A stretch of 64,000 bases of DNA from assembly GCF_004570345.1 (NCBI RefSeq), contig NZ_SPQM01000007.1, forward strand, positions 24,210 through 88,209. Reading direction: 5' to 3'. The translations under genes were made by a program, and so were the position numbers. Source of the stretch: Blastococcus sp. CT_GayMR20 (GTDB taxonomy: Bacteria > Actinomycetota > Actinomycetes > Mycobacteriales > Geodermatophilaceae). Every line of letters starts with the position of its first letter. Position 1 is the stretch's first letter. The notes beneath the pieces were generated by a model. It ran no database searches and was not told the DNA's origin. It saw only the letters and a program-made list of their open reading frames with translations. This document shows, in pieces, positions 38,326 through 46,755 of the stretch.

Positions 38326-38922
38326 TCACTCCGGGCCGTCGGGGCGGACGTGCAGTCCGAGGGCAGTGACCAGCACGACCGCCTGGGCGACGTCGATCTG
38401 CGCGCCGGTCAGCTCGACGCGGCGCGGATCCACCGCGGAGAGGTCCGACCCGCGCAGGTCGGCGCCGCTCAGGTCGGCGTCGTCGAGCGCGGCCGCCGAG
38501 AGGTCCAGGCCGCGCAGGGTGGCCCCGGCGGCGCGCACGCCGGTGAGGTCGGCCTCCCGCATCCGCGCGCCGCTGAACGTGGCCCGGGTCAGGTCCGCAC
38601 CGCGCAGCGCCACGAACGACCAGTCACCGCCGGAGGCGGTCAGCAGGTCGAAGGTGCAGCGGTCGAACGTACTGCCCACGAGCTTGCAGTCGGTGAAGGT
38701 GGCGTCGAAGAACGAGCAGCCGGTGAAGGTGCAGTTCAGGAAGGCGGCGTCGGTGTGCTGCGACAGGTTGAACCGGCAGTCGCGGAACGTGCAGCCGGTG
38801 AAGAGGGCGCCCTCGCCGGTCCCCTCGGTGAGGTCGACGTCCACGAAGGTCACGCCGTCGTGTTCCTGACCGGAGAGGTCCTCCCCGTACCAGTCGGCGC
38901 CGCGGACCTCGGCCGGGCTCAC
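38326..38922 (-). CDS. Pentapeptide-repeat protein
   Basis: This 198-residue protein is largely A(D/N)Lxx repeats: VTFVDVDLTEG, FTGCTFRDCRF, FLNCTFTGCSFFDATFTDCKL, then ADLTRATFSGARMREADLTGV and ALDDADLSGADLRGSDLSAV, predicted to form a right-handed quadrilateral helix. Such proteins can mimic DNA or act as scaffolds; the target here is unknown. The GTG at 38922 overlaps the upstream flavoprotein stop (GTGA), a coupling not obviously explained by function. Confidence 0.88.
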   Translation of the reverse strand: MSPAEVRGADWYGEDLSGQEHDGVTFVDVDLTEGTGEGALFTGCTFRDCRFNLSQHTDAAFLNCTFTGCSFFDATFTDCKLVGSTFDRCTFDLLTASGGDWSFVALRGADLTRATFSGARMREADLTGVRAAGATLRGLDLSAAALDDADLSGADLRGSDLSAVDPRRVELTGAQIDVAQAVVLVTALGLHVRPDGPE

Positions 38923-40271
38923 CCCTGCTCGATGCGGCTGGCGACCCGTGCGGCGACGACCACCGGGTCGTAGGTCGGGGAGAACGGCGGGGCGTAGGAG
39001 AGGTCCGAGCCCGCCAGGGCCTCCGCCGTCATGCCGGCCCAGATCGCGGTCGCCAGGACGTCGATCCGCTTGCCGCTGCCCGGCCCCCCGACCACCTGGG
39101 CGCCGATCAGCAGGCCCGACCCCCGCTCGGTGATCAGCTTGACCGCGATCGGCGCCGCCCCCGGGTAGTAGCCCGCGCGGGTCGAGGACTCGATGACCTC
39201 CGTGCGGTAGTCGAAGCCGCCGTCCTCTGCCTGCGTGGTGCACAGACCGGTGCGGGCCACCTCCAGGTCCCCGACCTTGGTCATCGCCGTTCCCAGGACG
39301 CCGGCGAAGCGCGCCGGCTGCCCGCCGATGACCGATCCCGCGACCCGGCCCTGCTTGTTCGCGTGGGTGCCGAGCGCGACGTGGATGGCCTCGCCGGTGA
39401 TCCGGTGGAATGTCTGCGAGCAGTCGCCGCCCGCGAAGACCTCGGGGTGCGAGCGGCTGCGCTGGTTGTGCGCGACGTCGATGGCCCCCGTGACGCCGAG
39501 CTCGAGCCCCGCGTCCCGGGCGAGGGAGACCTCCGGGCCCATGCCCAGCCCGAGGACGACGAGGTCGCACTCGTAGCTGCCGGCGTCGGTGCGCACCGCG
39601 CGGACGGCACCGTCGGCGTCCACCTCGATCTCGTGCACCGGCTGGTCGGTCTGCACGTCGATGCCCATGTCGCACATCGCCTTGCAGACGCGCTCGCCCA
39701 TGTCGTCGTCCAGCTGCGCCATGGGCAGCGGGTCGGCGAGGACGACGGTGACCGACAGGCCGCGCGTCTGCAGCACCTCGGCCATCTCCAGGCCGATGTA
39801 CCCCCCACCCAGGACGACGGCTCGCTTCGCACCGGCCGCGATGGCCGCCCGGATGTCCGCGCCATCGGCCAGCCGGTGGACCCCGTGGACGCCGTCGGCG
39901 TCGAGGCCCGGCACCGGCGGGCGCATCGGCTTGCCGCCGGTCGCGACGACGAGGGAGTCGTAGCCGATCCGCTCCCCGCCGGCCGCGACGACCTCGCCGG
40001 CCGTCAGGTCGATGCCCTCGGCGCGGGTGCCGATCCGGACGTCGACCTCCGTGGCCGCGAAGTCGGCCGGCGTGCGCGCCAGCAGCATGTCGCGGTCGGC
40101 CACGAGGTCGCCGATCCAGTACGGGATGCCGCAGGCGGAGTAGGAGATCTCCGGCCCCTGCTCGAGGACGACGATCGCCAGGTCGTCGGGCGGGCGGAGG
40201 CGGCGCGCCTGGGCAGCCGCCGACAGACCCGCGGCGTCACCGCCGATGACGACCAGCCGTTCCCTGCTCAC
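38919..40271 (-). CDS. FAD-dependent pyridine nucleotide-disulfide oxidoreductase (CoA-disulfide reductase-like)
   Basis: The 450-residue flavoprotein has the N-terminal FAD motif VVIGGDAAGLSAAAQARRL, the single-cysteine active site ISYSACGIPYWIGD (Cys47), the NAD(P) site VVLGGGYIGLEMAEVL and the FAD-binding VFAGGDCSQ. A C-terminal dimerisation domain (ITERGSGLLIGAQVVG, then YDPVVVAA) completes it. One redox Cys is the hallmark of CoA-disulfide reductase and NADH oxidase/persulfide reductase relatives; in a mycothiol organism the substrate may differ. The GTG at 40271 lacks a strong ribosome site; CAACCT lies 7 nt upstream. Confidence 0.88.
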   Translation of the reverse strand: MSRERLVVIGGDAAGLSAAAQARRLRPPDDLAIVVLEQGPEISYSACGIPYWIGDLVADRDMLLARTPADFAATEVDVRIGTRAEGIDLTAGEVVAAGGERIGYDSLVVATGGKPMRPPVPGLDADGVHGVHRLADGADIRAAIAAGAKRAVVLGGGYIGLEMAEVLQTRGLSVTVVLADPLPMAQLDDDMGERVCKAMCDMGIDVQTDQPVHEIEVDADGAVRAVRTDAGSYECDLVVLGLGMGPEVSLARDAGLELGVTGAIDVAHNQRSRSHPEVFAGGDCSQTFHRITGEAIHVALGTHANKQGRVAGSVIGGQPARFAGVLGTAMTKVGDLEVARTGLCTTQAEDGGFDYRTEVIESSTRAGYYPGAAPIAVKLITERGSGLLIGAQVVGGPGSGKRIDVLATAIWAGMTAEALAGSDLSYAPPFSPTYDPVVVAARVASRIEQG

Positions 40272-40284
40272 AGCGCTCAGGTTG

Positions 40285-40560
40285 TCACCCGGCCGGGCCC
40301 GGCGCGCCCTGTTCGCGGAGCAGGTCCACCGCACGGGTGGCGGCGGCCAGCTGGGTCCTGGCCTGACCGACCGCCCACCGGCGCGTCGCCCGGTCCACCG
40401 CCAGCGCGGTCCAGCCGTCGCCGTCCTCGCCGGAGAGGTGCACCAGCAACGTCGCGCCGTCGTGCTCGACCCGGCAGCGGTGCGCCGGATTGCCCACCTG
40501 ATGGATGACGTGCGCCCCCTCGGCGTCGGCGACGAACGACCCCCATCGGCTGCCGGGCAC
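40285..40560 (-). CDS. Small protein of unknown function downstream of the GlcD-type oxidase
   Basis: This 91-residue soluble protein has SRWGSFVADAEGAHVIHQVGNPAHRCRVEHDGATLLVHLSGEDGDGW, then a helix WAVGQARTQLAAATRAVDLL. I do not recognise a family. The GTG at 40560 has GGAGGG 6 nt upstream, located at the end of the oxidase gene, so it is probably in that operon. The gap to the next gene is 13 nt. Confidence 0.6.
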   Translation of the reverse strand: MPGSRWGSFVADAEGAHVIHQVGNPAHRCRVEHDGATLLVHLSGEDGDGWTALAVDRATRRWAVGQARTQLAAATRAVDLLREQGAPGPAG

Positions 40561-40562
40561 GG

Positions 40563-42002
40563 TCAGCCCTCCGAGACCAGCCCGGTCACCGCTGCCAGGT
40601 CGCCGGCCCGGGCGGCGCGGAACACCTTCCCCGGGTTCAGCAGCCCCGCCGGGTCCAGCGCGTCCTTGATCTCCCGGTGCACGGCCAGCGAGACCGGCCC
40701 GATCTCGCGCTCCAGCCAGTCGACCTTGATCGCACCGACCCCGTGCTCGCCGGTGATCGTGCCGCCGAGGGACAGGCCGAGCTCGAGGATGTCGTCGAAG
40801 GCGGCGAAGGCGCGGTCCCGCTGGTCGGCGTCGGCCGGGTCGAAGCAGATCGTCGGGTGCATGTTGCCGTCGCCGGCGTGCCCGACGACGCCGATGACCA
40901 GGCCGCGCTCGGCGCGGACGGTGTCGCAGCCGTCCAGGAAGGCCGCGATCCGCGAGCGGGGGACGGCGACGTCGTCGATGAGCGTGCTGCCGAGCTGCTC
41001 GAGGGCGGGCAGCGCCATCCGGCGGGCGGCGAGCAGGAGGTCGCCCTCGGCCGGGTCCTCGGTGGTGTGCACGAACTCCGCGCCGGCCTCGCGGCAGAGC
41101 TCGGCCAGCGCCGCGATCTCGGCCGCCGCGGCCTCGCCGCCGGCGTCGGACTGCGCCACGAGCAGGGCACGGGCGCTGCGGTCGAGGTCGGCCTTCAGCA
41201 GGTCGTCGACGGCGCAGATGCAGACGTTGTCCATGACCTCGAGCAGGCTCGGGACGAGGCCGCTGGTCACGACGTTCTCGACGACCTGGCCGGTCTGCGC
41301 CGTGGTGGCGAACGTGGCGGCCAGGGTGACCGGGCGCTTCGGCGCGGGGCGGAGCGCGAGCGTCGCCTCGGTGATGACGCCGAGGGTGCCCTCGGAGCCG
41401 ACGAACAGGCGGGCGAGGTCGTACCCGGCGACGCCCTTGACCGTGCGCCGGCCGGTCCGCAGGACCCGCCCGTCGGCGAGCACGACCTCCAGCCCCAGCA
41501 CGTAGTCGGTGGTCACGCCGTACTTGACGCAGCACAGGCCACCGGAGTTGGTGGAGAGGTTGCCGCCGATCGTGCACCAGTCGTAGCTGGACGGGTCCGG
41601 CGGATAGAAGAGCCCGGCACCGGCGACGGCGTCGCGCAGCGACTTGTTCACGACGCCGGGCTGGACGACGGCGAGCCGGTCGGCGGGGGACACCTCCAGG
41701 ACGGCGTCCATCCGGGTGAGGGCCATCGTGATCGCGCCGTCCACGGCGTTGCTGGCCCCGGCCAGGCCGGATCCGGCGCCGCGGGGCACCACGGGCACGC
41801 CGTGCCGGGAGGCCACCTGCATCACCGCGGCCACCTCGGCGGTGGAGCGCGGGAGGACGACCGCCGCGGGGGTGCCGGCGGGCGCCAGCATGGCCTGGTC
41901 GCGGGCGTAGGACGCCGTGACGTCCGGGTCGAGGAGCACTCCGTCGGCACCGAGTGCGCCCTGGAGCTCGGACACCCACGCCACTGTGGTCGTCGTCACC
42001 AT
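40563..42002 (-). CDS. FAD-linked oxidase (GlcD/D-lactate dehydrogenase type)
   Basis: It oxidises a 2-hydroxy acid such as glycolate or D-lactate and passes electrons to an acceptor. The 479-residue protein has the PCMH FAD domain (VVPRGAGSGLAGASN, TIGGNLSTNSGGLCCVKYG, GSEGTLGVITEATL) and the C-terminal FAD-oxidase domain (HAGDGNMHPTICFD, TGEHGVGAIKVDWL, PAGLLNPGK). No GlcE/GlcF subunits adjoin. The ATG at 42002 is taken; a GTG one codon later sits 7 nt from a TACCGT box and could be a leaderless start. Confidence 0.92.
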   Translation of the reverse strand: MVTTTTVAWVSELQGALGADGVLLDPDVTASYARDQAMLAPAGTPAAVVLPRSTAEVAAVMQVASRHGVPVVPRGAGSGLAGASNAVDGAITMALTRMDAVLEVSPADRLAVVQPGVVNKSLRDAVAGAGLFYPPDPSSYDWCTIGGNLSTNSGGLCCVKYGVTTDYVLGLEVVLADGRVLRTGRRTVKGVAGYDLARLFVGSEGTLGVITEATLALRPAPKRPVTLAATFATTAQTGQVVENVVTSGLVPSLLEVMDNVCICAVDDLLKADLDRSARALLVAQSDAGGEAAAAEIAALAELCREAGAEFVHTTEDPAEGDLLLAARRMALPALEQLGSTLIDDVAVPRSRIAAFLDGCDTVRAERGLVIGVVGHAGDGNMHPTICFDPADADQRDRAFAAFDDILELGLSLGGTITGEHGVGAIKVDWLEREIGPVSLAVHREIKDALDPAGLLNPGKVFRAARAGDLAAVTGLVSEG

Positions 42003-42036
42003 CGCCACGGTAGTGCGCCTTGGTTGGATGGGCGGC

Positions 42037-42270
42037 ATGGAGATCGGACGGCGCTGGAACCAGCTGAGCGCGCGCGACCGCCGCCTCGTCGTTCTCGGGG
42101 CGGTCGTCGACGGCGCTCTCAAGGTGGCCGCGCTGGCCGATCTGAGACGCCGTCCGCCGTCCGGCGTCCGTGGCCGCAAGTGGGTCTGGGCGACGGTGGT
42201 GGCCCTCGCCAACAGCTTCGGGGTCGTACCCCTCGTCTACTTCGTCCTCGGCCGGCGCCGGGACCGCTAG
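42037..42270 (+). CDS. Small membrane protein with PLD-nuclease-N-like domain
   Basis: This 77-residue protein has two hydrophobic segments (LVVLGAVVDGALKVAALADL and WVWATVVALANSFGVVPLVYFVLG) joined by the basic loop RRRPPSGVRGRKW. This matches the short PLDc_N membrane domain found alone in many Actinobacteria. The ATG at 42037 has GGATGG nearby; an in-frame ATG three codons upstream is possible. The stop overlaps the pyrE stop (CTAG). Confidence 0.75.
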   Translation: MEIGRRWNQLSARDRRLVVLGAVVDGALKVAALADLRRRPPSGVRGRKWVWATVVALANSFGVVPLVYFVLGRRRDR

Positions 42271-42821
42271 CTCAGGCCGAGATCGGCGAGGGTGAAGACG
42301 GCGCGGTACTCGAAGCCGGCCTTCTCGACGGCCTCCCGCCCACCGCGGTCGACGATCACGGCCACCGCGATCACCTCTGCGCCGGCCTCCTGCAGGGCCT
42401 CGGCGGCCGTCAGCGGACTGCCGCCGGTGGTGCAGACGTCCTCGACAACGAGCACGGCACGGCCCTCGACGTCCGGACCCTCGATCCGCCGCTGCAGCCC
42501 GTGGGCCTTGCCGGCCTTCCGGACGACGCAGGCGTCGAGGTAGCCCTCACCGTCGGAGGCGGCGTGCAGCATGGCCGTGGCGACCGGATCGGCGCCGAGG
42601 GTGAGCCCGCCGACCACGTCGTAGCGCAGGTCGCCGGTCAGTTGCCGCATCACGCGGCCGACCAGCGGAGCGCCCTCGTGGTGCAACGTGAGGCGGCGCA
42701 TGTCGATGTACCAGTCGGCCTCCCGGCCCGAGGAGAGCGTCACCTTCCCGTGCACGACAGCCAGCTCGACGATGAGCTGGAGGAGGCGGTCACGGTCGGG
42801 CAGCGATGCAGGAGCCGTCAT
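42267..42821 (-). CDS. pyrE: Orotate phosphoribosyltransferase
   Basis: It makes OMP from orotate and PRPP. The 184-residue protein has TLSSGREADWYIDMRRLTLH, GGLTLGADPVATAM, RKAGKAHGLQRRIEG (flexible loop lysines) and the PRPP motif VLVVEDVCTTGGS. The ATG at 42821 is 8 nt after TAGGGT, so transcription may be leaderless or nearly so. It stands apart from other pyrimidine genes in the window. Confidence 0.96.
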   Translation of the reverse strand: MTAPASLPDRDRLLQLIVELAVVHGKVTLSSGREADWYIDMRRLTLHHEGAPLVGRVMRQLTGDLRYDVVGGLTLGADPVATAMLHAASDGEGYLDACVVRKAGKAHGLQRRIEGPDVEGRAVLVVEDVCTTGGSPLTAAEALQEAGAEVIAVAVIVDRGGREAVEKAGFEYRAVFTLADLGLS

Positions 42822-42829
42822 AGGGGCCG

Positions 42830-42835
42830 ACCCTA
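42830..42835 (-). promoter_or_regulatory. -10 box (TAGGGT) for pyrE
   Basis: On the minus strand TAGGGT is 8 nt before the ATG at 42821. The neighbouring terminator hairpin of the fasciclin gene begins 11 nt upstream. Confidence 0.4.
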
Positions 42836-42846
42836 GACACGGCGGA

Positions 42847-42884
42847 GGGCCGCCGCCCGACCCGGAGGTCGGACGACGGCCCTG
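42847..42884 (-). terminator. Terminator hairpin after the fasciclin gene
   Basis: The arms at 42847-42863 and 42868-42884 pair at 15 of 17 positions around CGGA. The hairpin lies 16 nt after the fasciclin gene stop. Confidence 0.75.
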
Positions 42885-42899
42885 GCGTGCGGCGCCGAA

Positions 42900-43568
42900 T
42901 TACGCGCCGGCGGGCTTGAGGACCTGGTCGATGATGTAGACGGTCGCGTTGGCGGTCTGCACGTTCCCGCAGATCACCGAGGCCTCCATGCCGAGGATGG
43001 TGCCGTCCATCGCGATGGTGAAGTTCTCACCGGAGCCCTCGATGGTGACCTCGTCGTTGTTGACCGTCGTGTGCGTGCCGGCCAGGTCCTCCGGGGTGAG
43101 GCGACCCGGGATGACGTGGTGGGTCAGCACCGTGGTCAGCTGCGGGACGTCGGCGAGCAGCGCGTTGAGCGCGTCGGCCGGAACCGCCTCGAAGGCCGGG
43201 TTGGCCGGGGCCAGCACCGTGATGTCGTCGGTGGTGTTCAGCGTGTCGCCCAGGTTCGCGGCGGTCACGGCGGCGACCAGCGTCGACAGCGCCGGGTTGT
43301 TGCTGGCGGCGGTGGCGACCGGGTCGTCGGTCATCCCGGTGAAGCTCCCCTCGCCCTCGGCGGGGACGGCGGAGCATCCGGAGCCGAACGGCTCGTCGGA
43401 CGACGCCGGCATGGCCTCGCTCTCCGACGTCATGGGGGCGCTGCTGCTGCTCTCGGAGGAGGCGTCGCTCTCCGTCGCGGTGTCGTCGGAGCCGCAGGCG
43501 CTCATCGTGATGGCTAGCGTGGAGACGGCGGTGAGAAGGACGCCGCGGGAGAGAAGGGTGCTCTTCAC
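42900..43568 (-). CDS. Fasciclin-domain lipoprotein
   Basis: This 222-residue exported protein has a signal peptide with lipobox MSAC (Cys25), then a Ser/Glu-rich linker (about 26-65). One FAS1 domain (about 85-222) has NPALSTLVAAVTAANLGDTLN, ITVLAPANPAFEAVP, LTHHVIPGRL and VYIIDQVLKP. FAS1 domains mediate adhesion or ligand contact. The GTG at 43568 has AGGAG 9 nt upstream. It lies just downstream of the molybdopterin oxidoreductase gene, a pairing seen in other Actinobacteria. Confidence 0.92.
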   Translation of the reverse strand: MKSTLLSRGVLLTAVSTLAITMSACGSDDTATESDASSESSSSAPMTSESEAMPASSDEPFGSGCSAVPAEGEGSFTGMTDDPVATAASNNPALSTLVAAVTAANLGDTLNTTDDITVLAPANPAFEAVPADALNALLADVPQLTTVLTHHVIPGRLTPEDLAGTHTTVNNDEVTIEGSGENFTIAMDGTILGMEASVICGNVQTANATVYIIDQVLKPAGA

Positions 43569-43714
43569 GTGTTGGTGCTCCTTTGTCCTGTCCGTGCGAC
43601 CGCATTGTCGCGGGCGGGTGGTGCACCGGCCGCGGTCGCGGTCCGGAATCGCGTCACCGGCAGATACCGGGACGGGTCTGGGAGGGGGGCGCGCGGCCCC
43701 CGGGTGGTGGTCAT
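43565..43714 (-). CDS. Candidate 49-aa ORF bridging the molybdopterin oxidoreductase and fasciclin genes
   Basis: The frame begins MTTTRGPRAPLPDPSRYLP. Its ATG overlaps the upstream oxidoreductase stop (ATGA) and its stop overlaps the downstream fasciclin GTG (GTGA). The basic, Pro/Ala/Thr-rich product matches nothing I know. The double overlap would couple translation across the gap, but the codon third positions are less GC-biased than in the neighbours, so it may be chance. Confidence 0.3.
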   Translation of the reverse strand: MTTTRGPRAPLPDPSRYLPVTRFRTATAAGAPPARDNAVARTGQRSTNT

Positions 43715-45381
43715 GCCGCGACCACCTGGACGGAGTGCCAGCCGCTCGACCCGTTCGGGAACGGGGTGACCCGCTCGTCCGTCTGGGTCTCGCCGTCGGC
43801 GCCGGTGGCGCGGACCGTGATCGAGTGCCGGCCGGCTGCGAACTCGTAGGGCAGCACCCACTGGCGCCAGAGGTCGGCGTCGACCTCGGGGGAGAGCTCG
43901 GCCTCCGCCCAGTCCTCGTCGTCGACCTTGACCTCGACGCGGGCGATGCCCCGGGTCTGCGCCCAGGCGACCCCGGCGATGGCGCGCCGGCCGACGGGGA
44001 ACTCCCGCAGCGGCGCGGGAGTGTCGATGCGGGACGCGACCTTGATCGGCCCCTCGGTGGCCCAGTCCCGCTCGGTCCAGTAGGCATCGAAGGCGTCGTA
44101 GGTGGTCGCCTCGATCCGCGTCAGCCACTTGCAGGCGGAGACGTAGCCGTAGAGACCCGGGATCAGCATCCGGACGGGGAAGCCGTGCTCGACGGGCAGC
44201 GGCTCGCCGTTCATCCCGAACGCGAGCATCGCGTCCTCGACCTCGAGCGCCGACCGCGTGGGGGCGCCGATGGTCATGCCGTTGACGTCGCGGCAGACGA
44301 GCTGGTTGCTGTCGGACCGGATGCCGTTCTCCCGGAGCAGTGCCCCGAGCGGGACGCCGATCCAGCGCGCGGTCCCGGCCAGCTTGCCGCCGACCTCGTT
44401 CGAGACGCAGGTGAGGGTGACGTCGCGCTCGATGATGTCGTCGCGCTCGAAGAGGTCCGGGAGCATGTAGCTGCGCGGGGTGTCGAACATGCCCGTCATC
44501 GACAGCCGGTAGTCGCTCGGCGAGATCTGCGGGACGACGATCGCGGTGTCGACACGGTAGAACTCGCGGTTCTCCGTGAACAGCGGGGTGAGCCCCTCGA
44601 CGTCCTCGGCCAGGTCGGCACCGGCCGGCAGGGATGCGGCCCGGGACGACGGCGTGGGCAGCTGCAGGTCGGCACGGGCGCCGGCCACGCTGAAGCGGCG
44701 CTGCAGGAGCCGTCCGCCGCCACCGGTGACCGCGGCCGCGCCGAGGGCGACGCCGCTGGTGAGGAAGAAGCGGCGGCGGTCGAGGCCGGCACCCTTGCGG
44801 TCACCGGAGCCCAGTACCTCGCGGAGGCGCTCGACCATCCCGTCGTCGGCGGAACCGCCGGCGGGCGGGCTGGTCGAGTCGGGACCGACGCTGGTGGTCA
44901 GCGTGAGGGGAGCGACGAGGGCCAGCAGGGCCACGATCCCGGCGGCCGCGCCGGCGATCGACGGCAGCATGTCCAGCGGTCCGCCGGCGGGCCGGGTGAC
45001 GGCCGCGACGGCGCCGACGAGCCCGAAGAGGCCGATGCCGACGGCACCCAGACGGCGACTGCGCAGGGCGACCAGGCCGATGACGACGGCGTAGAGCGCG
45101 ATGACGACCAGGGTGCCGGCGACGAGGACGATCTTGTCGTTCTCGCCGAAGTTCCGGATCGCGAACTCCTTGACCGGCTCCGGGGTCAGGGTGATCGCTG
45201 CGTCGCCGACCGCGATGACGGGCGAGGATCCCGGCCCCACCAGGGCCGCGACCAGTTCTGCGACGCCGAGGGCGACGGCCGCCGCGAGGACCCCCGCGAG
45301 CGCGGCGAACACCGGGCGGCGCCCGCGGCCGGGCCGGGACGTTTCCGGGGCCGGGCTCGGCGCCTGCACAGAGGTGGTCAC
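43711..45381 (-). CDS. Membrane-anchored molybdopterin-dependent oxidoreductase (sulfite oxidase family)
   Basis: The 556-residue protein has about 4 N-terminal transmembrane segments (to about 165) and a twin-arginine-like DRRRFFLTSGVALGAAAVTGG. The Oxidored_molyb domain has the molybdenum-ligating Cys in VTLTCVSNEVGG, TARWIGVPLGALL, VEHGFPVRMLIPGLYGYVSACKWL and IEATTYDAFDAYW. The C-terminal Ig-like dimer domain (WRQWVLPYEFAAGRHSITVRATG) completes it. It acts on the outer face of the membrane; the natural substrate is not known. A GTG start is used. Confidence 0.92.
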   Translation of the reverse strand: MTTSVQAPSPAPETSRPGRGRRPVFAALAGVLAAAVALGVAELVAALVGPGSSPVIAVGDAAITLTPEPVKEFAIRNFGENDKIVLVAGTLVVIALYAVVIGLVALRSRRLGAVGIGLFGLVGAVAAVTRPAGGPLDMLPSIAGAAAGIVALLALVAPLTLTTSVGPDSTSPPAGGSADDGMVERLREVLGSGDRKGAGLDRRRFFLTSGVALGAAAVTGGGGRLLQRRFSVAGARADLQLPTPSSRAASLPAGADLAEDVEGLTPLFTENREFYRVDTAIVVPQISPSDYRLSMTGMFDTPRSYMLPDLFERDDIIERDVTLTCVSNEVGGKLAGTARWIGVPLGALLRENGIRSDSNQLVCRDVNGMTIGAPTRSALEVEDAMLAFGMNGEPLPVEHGFPVRMLIPGLYGYVSACKWLTRIEATTYDAFDAYWTERDWATEGPIKVASRIDTPAPLREFPVGRRAIAGVAWAQTRGIARVEVKVDDEDWAEAELSPEVDADLWRQWVLPYEFAAGRHSITVRATGADGETQTDERVTPFPNGSSGWHSVQVVAA

Positions 45382-45485
45382 ACCAGGCTTTCGGCGCGTG
45401 CCACCGATCCGGATTCGTTGTGCACGATATTTCTTCCGGCCGCGCGCCGACCACTGCCTCCCCGGCGGTCTGCGAGGCTGGCCGC

Positions 45486-45953
45486 GTGCCGAATTCCGAG
45501 CTCCCCGCCGAGGACACCTCGGCCGCCCCGTCGATGCCCACGTCCGTGCGTGTGGCGATCGTCGCGATGGGCGTCCTGGCAGCGCTGCTCCTGCTGAGTG
45601 GCGGGCTGCTCTGGTACGGCTACGACACCGCGGTCGAGACCGTCATGGAGTCGAGCAACGCGTCGCGCAGCGAGGCCACGCGGTTCGTGACCCTCTCGCT
45701 GGTGCCCTACCTGGCCCTCGGGCTCCTCCTCGCGCTGTCCGCCTGGTTCCTCCCCCGCCGGCAGCCGTGGGCACGGTGGCTGGGCCTGGCGGCGGCAACA
45801 CTGCTCGGCCTGCTGACCGTGTTCAACGTCGTGGTCTCGGGCGGGGTGACGTTCTACTCGCTGCTCGTCCTGGTGCTCTCGATCGCCGCGGTCACCAGCC
45901 TGCTGGCACGCACGACGACGGACTACGTGCCCAGCCTCCGCGCCCGCGCCTGA
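45486..45953 (+). CDS. Four-span membrane protein of unknown function
   Basis: This 155-residue protein has about four hydrophobic segments (VRVAIVAMGVLAALLLLSGG, LVPYLALGLLLALSAWFL, WLGLAAATLLGLLTVFNVVV, FYSLLVLVLSIAAVTSLL) and a polar loop YDTAVETVMESSNASRSEATRF. No family is recognised. The GTG at 45486 is chosen because GAGGCT precedes it and upstream codons look non-coding. It converges with the next gene, with a 4-nt gap. Confidence 0.7.
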   Translation: MPNSELPAEDTSAAPSMPTSVRVAIVAMGVLAALLLLSGGLLWYGYDTAVETVMESSNASRSEATRFVTLSLVPYLALGLLLALSAWFLPRRQPWARWLGLAAATLLGLLTVFNVVVSGGVTFYSLLVLVLSIAAVTSLLARTTTDYVPSLRARA

Positions 45954-45957
45954 CGGT

Positions 45958-46662
45958 TCACCCCTGGCCGGTGGCCCGCTGCCAACTGCGGTACCGGTAC
46001 CACTCGTTGGACGGCTTGAGGGCCAGGAGCACGACGCCCGCGACGGTCAGCAGCAGCTGGAAGACGCCGAGGGACGTGAGGAAGCCGCCGAGCGCGCTCC
46101 CGGTGGCCAGCCCGGCCACGCCGCTGAGGACGGCGAGACCGCCGAGGACCCACAGCACGATGCGCGCCCAGTTGTGCCCCTTCCAGGCGAACCAGATGAA
46201 GAGCAGTTGCAGCGCGACGAAGATCAGGGTGACCACGGCGCCGATGAGGATCGCCGACCGGATGAGGTCGTCGCTCACCTCGATGTCGGACCCGCTGCGC
46301 GCCAGTTCCTGCGCGACGAGGTCGTCGATGTCGGAGAAGGTGACGATCGAGGAGACGATGCCGAGGATCAGGTTGGCCACGAACGCGCCGATGCCGGCCC
46401 GCACCGTGGTCGGGCGCTCGAGGGCGGGCGGCGCCCCCTGGCCGGCCGGTGCCGAGGGCGCAGGGGCGTAGCCCGGGTAGGGCTGGCCGTAGGGCTGCTG
46501 CGGGGGCGGCGGCGCGTTCCAGCCCTGCGGCGGCGGCGGGGCGTTCCACCCCTGCGGCGGGGTGCCCTGGCCCGGCTGGCCCTCGGGCCCGGGGTGCTGA
46601 CCCCCGGGGCCGGGGTACTGACCCTCGGGGCCGGGGTACTGACCGCCCTGTCCTGACGTCAT
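45958..46662 (-). CDS. Membrane protein with Gly/Pro/Gln-rich repeat N-terminus
   Basis: The 234-residue protein starts with low-complexity repeats: GQYPGPEG-type units (about 6-28) and two GWNAPPPPQ units (about 38-55). Four hydrophobic segments follow (FVANLILGIVSSIVTF, AILIGAVVTLIFVALQLLFIWFAW, IVLWVLGGLAVLSGVAGLA, LGVFQLLLTVAGVVLLAL) and the tail is KPSNEWYRYRSWQRAT. This architecture is common in Actinobacteria and of unknown role. The repeats are also visible in DNA around 46563-46660. Confidence 0.8.
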   Translation of the reverse strand: MTSGQGGQYPGPEGQYPGPGGQHPGPEGQPGQGTPPQGWNAPPPPQGWNAPPPPQQPYGQPYPGYAPAPSAPAGQGAPPALERPTTVRAGIGAFVANLILGIVSSIVTFSDIDDLVAQELARSGSDIEVSDDLIRSAILIGAVVTLIFVALQLLFIWFAWKGHNWARIVLWVLGGLAVLSGVAGLATGSALGGFLTSLGVFQLLLTVAGVVLLALKPSNEWYRYRSWQRATGQG

Positions 46663-46755
46663 CGCGTTGCGCCTCCATCTCGTTCCGGATCCACCGTGAT
46701 CATGGATGACCCGGGACTCGAGAACCAGCGTCCCGCGCCGACTCGCCCGGTCGTG

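Noticed and set aside
42949..45597. Open frame of 882 codons antisense to the fasciclin and molybdopterin genes
   Set aside because: It runs through three real minus-strand genes and has shadow-like composition.
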